From Kribbella sp. ALI-6-A (GTDB lineage: Bacteria > Actinomycetota > Actinomycetes > Propionibacteriales > Kribbellaceae), in the NCBI RefSeq assembly GCF_001984195.1, contig NZ_MTQN01000010.1, forward strand, positions 186,001 through 250,000: 64,000 nt of DNA, in the 5' to 3' direction. Below, one piece after another: positions 63,118-64,000 of this stretch (its first letter is position 1; each line of letters starts with the position of its first letter). Position numbers and translations under genes: made by a program. Below the pieces are notes generated by a model. The model worked only from the letters and a program-made list of their open reading frames with translations, searched no databases and was not told the origin of the DNA.

Positions 63118-64000
63118 GTGACGGTGACGGACACGCACGGGGCGATCGACGCGGTCTGGCGGATCGAGTCGGCCAGGATCGTCGCCGGGGTCGCACGGAT
63201 CGTGCGCGACGTCGGCCTGGCCGAGGAGCTCGCGCAGGACGCGCTGGTCGCGGCGCTCGAGCAGTGGCCGGAGTCCGGCGTACCGAAAAATCCTGGCGCC
63301 TGGCTGATGACGATCGCCAAGCGCCGCGCGATCGACCTGATCCGCCGCAAGGACACCTACCAGCGCAAGCTCGCCGAGCTGGGCCACGAGCTGGAGATCG
63401 ACGGCGACTCGGTCGAGGACGACGTCGAGGCGATTCTCGAGGACACCATCGAGGACGACCTGCTCCGGCTGGTTTTCACCGCCTGCCACCCCGTGCTCAC
63501 CACCGACGCCCGGGTCAGCCTGACGCTGCGGTTGCTCGGTGGGCTCAAGACCGACGAGATCGCCCGCGCGTTCCTCGCACCCGAGGCGACCATCGCGCAG
63601 CGCATCGTCCGTGCGAAGCGGAACCTGGCCAAGGCCGAGGTCGGCTTCGAGGTACCGTCCGGCGAGGAACTGCTGGACCGGCTGTCGTCGGTGCTCGAGG
63701 TCGTCTACCTGATCTACAACGAGGGGTACTCCGCGACCGCGGGCGACGACTGGATGCGTCCGGCGCTCTGCGACGAGGCGATCCGTCTCGGCCGGCTGCT
63801 CGCCGAGCTGATGCCGAAGGAGCCCGAGGTTCACGGCCTGCTCGCACTGATGGAGCTGCAGTCGTCCCGCGCGAAGGCCCGTACCGGCCCGTCGGGGGAG
63901 CCGGTGCTGCTGCTCGACCAGGACCGCCGCCGCTGGGACCGGCTGCTGATCCGGCGCGGTCTGGAGAGCATCGACCGGGCCTGGGCGCTGGAAGGCGAGC
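63118..64000 (+). CDS. ECF sigma factor, ECF42 group (DUF6596), partial
   Basis: The gene leaves the window at the right edge; ~294 residues are visible. Sigma-2 region: IVRDVGLAEELAQDALVAAL, WLMTIAKRRAIDLIRRKDTY. Sigma-4 region: LKTDEIARAFLAPEATIAQR, IVRAKRNLAKAEV. A large C-terminal extension begins at VLEVVYLIYNEGYSATAGDD and DEAIRLGRLLAELMPKEPEV, the helical-repeat region typical of ECF42. No anti-sigma gene is adjacent; ECF42 factors are thought to be controlled through this extension. Start GTG 63118; GTG 63124 is an alternative. Confidence 0.9.
   Translation, partial: MTVTDTHGAIDAVWRIESARIVAGVARIVRDVGLAEELAQDALVAALEQWPESGVPKNPGAWLMTIAKRRAIDLIRRKDTYQRKLAELGHELEIDGDSVEDDVEAILEDTIEDDLLRLVFTACHPVLTTDARVSLTLRLLGGLKTDEIARAFLAPEATIAQRIVRAKRNLAKAEVGFEVPSGEELLDRLSSVLEVVYLIYNEGYSATAGDDWMRPALCDEAIRLGRLLAELMPKEPEVHGLLALMELQSSRAKARTGPSGEPVLLLDQDRRRWDRLLIRRGLESIDRAWALEGE

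Overview
The window is a GC-rich, gene-dense actinobacterial chromosome segment. Short operons whose genes overlap by ATGA, GTG and TTG starts, likely leaderless transcripts, an IdeR/DtxR repressor, an F420-type LLM oxidoreductase and PadR/TetR/GntR-rich regulation all fit Actinomycetota. The overall gene set looks like the Nocardioidaceae/Kribbella group; the genus is an inference. I found no rRNA, tRNA, CRISPR, phage, transposase or plasmid gene, and most of it reads as ordinary chromosome.

Layout. 1-6.9 kb: partial phytanoyl-CoA dioxygenase with a divergent AraC regulator, citrate synthase, a membrane protein, PdxH, and an MMPL exporter divergent from a TetR gene over a perfect 31-bp operator. 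7-13.5 kb: a small coiled-coil membrane protein coupled to an SPFH protein, a CGNR regulator, a flavoprotein disulfide reductase, a secreted beta-rich protein, a thioesterase-like protein and a TetR gene. 13.6-17.5 kb: a four-gene amino-sugar operon (ROK kinase, NagA-type deacetylase, PfkB kinase, class II aldolase). 17.5-19.9 kb: GntR/ABC exporter operon. 20-26 kb: photolyase, ideR, methyltransferase, DUF4267/TetR pair, pabB-pabC. 26-28 kb: SPFH / ribbon-helix-helix / GPP34 operon. 28-32 kb: GntR(YtrA)-ABC exporter followed by a DrrAB-like exporter. 32-36 kb: secreted (alpha/alpha)6-barrel glycosidase and LacI regulator. 36-39 kb: HxlR, two SDRs, LLM oxidoreductase. 39-41.7 kb: alkylation repair operon (adaA-alkA, GNAT, ogt). 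41.7-47.5 kb: YdeI-like protein, K+/H+ antiporter with regulatory subunit, PadR-fadH. 48-52.5 kb: iron-siderophore uptake operon under an iron box. 52.7-58 kb: HhH glycosylase, TIGR03086 protein, FAD monooxygenase opposite a GntR-TetR chimera, membrane coiled-coil protein, SDR. 58-64 kb: TetR-DrrAB, LCP cell-wall enzyme, and a DGPF/YCII protein divergent from an ECF42-like sigma factor cut by the window end.

Links between genes. IdeR (21.4 kb) very probably controls the siderophore ABC operon (48.6 kb) and perhaps itself, because iron-box-like sequences lie at both places. Two regulators with similar TetR-type C-terminal halves (55.7 and 58.2 kb) sit beside near-identical promoter cassettes. 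Nearly every regulator has a recognisable inverted repeat next to it; these are listed.

The most unexpected structure is a pair of exactly 100-bp elements (43014-43113 and 52525-52624). They share 20-bp inverted ends but have diverged 60-bp cores, and each lies between convergent genes. The SPFH-RHH-GPP34 operon is the best candidate for a little-described protein system. All coordinates of short sites were read by eye.
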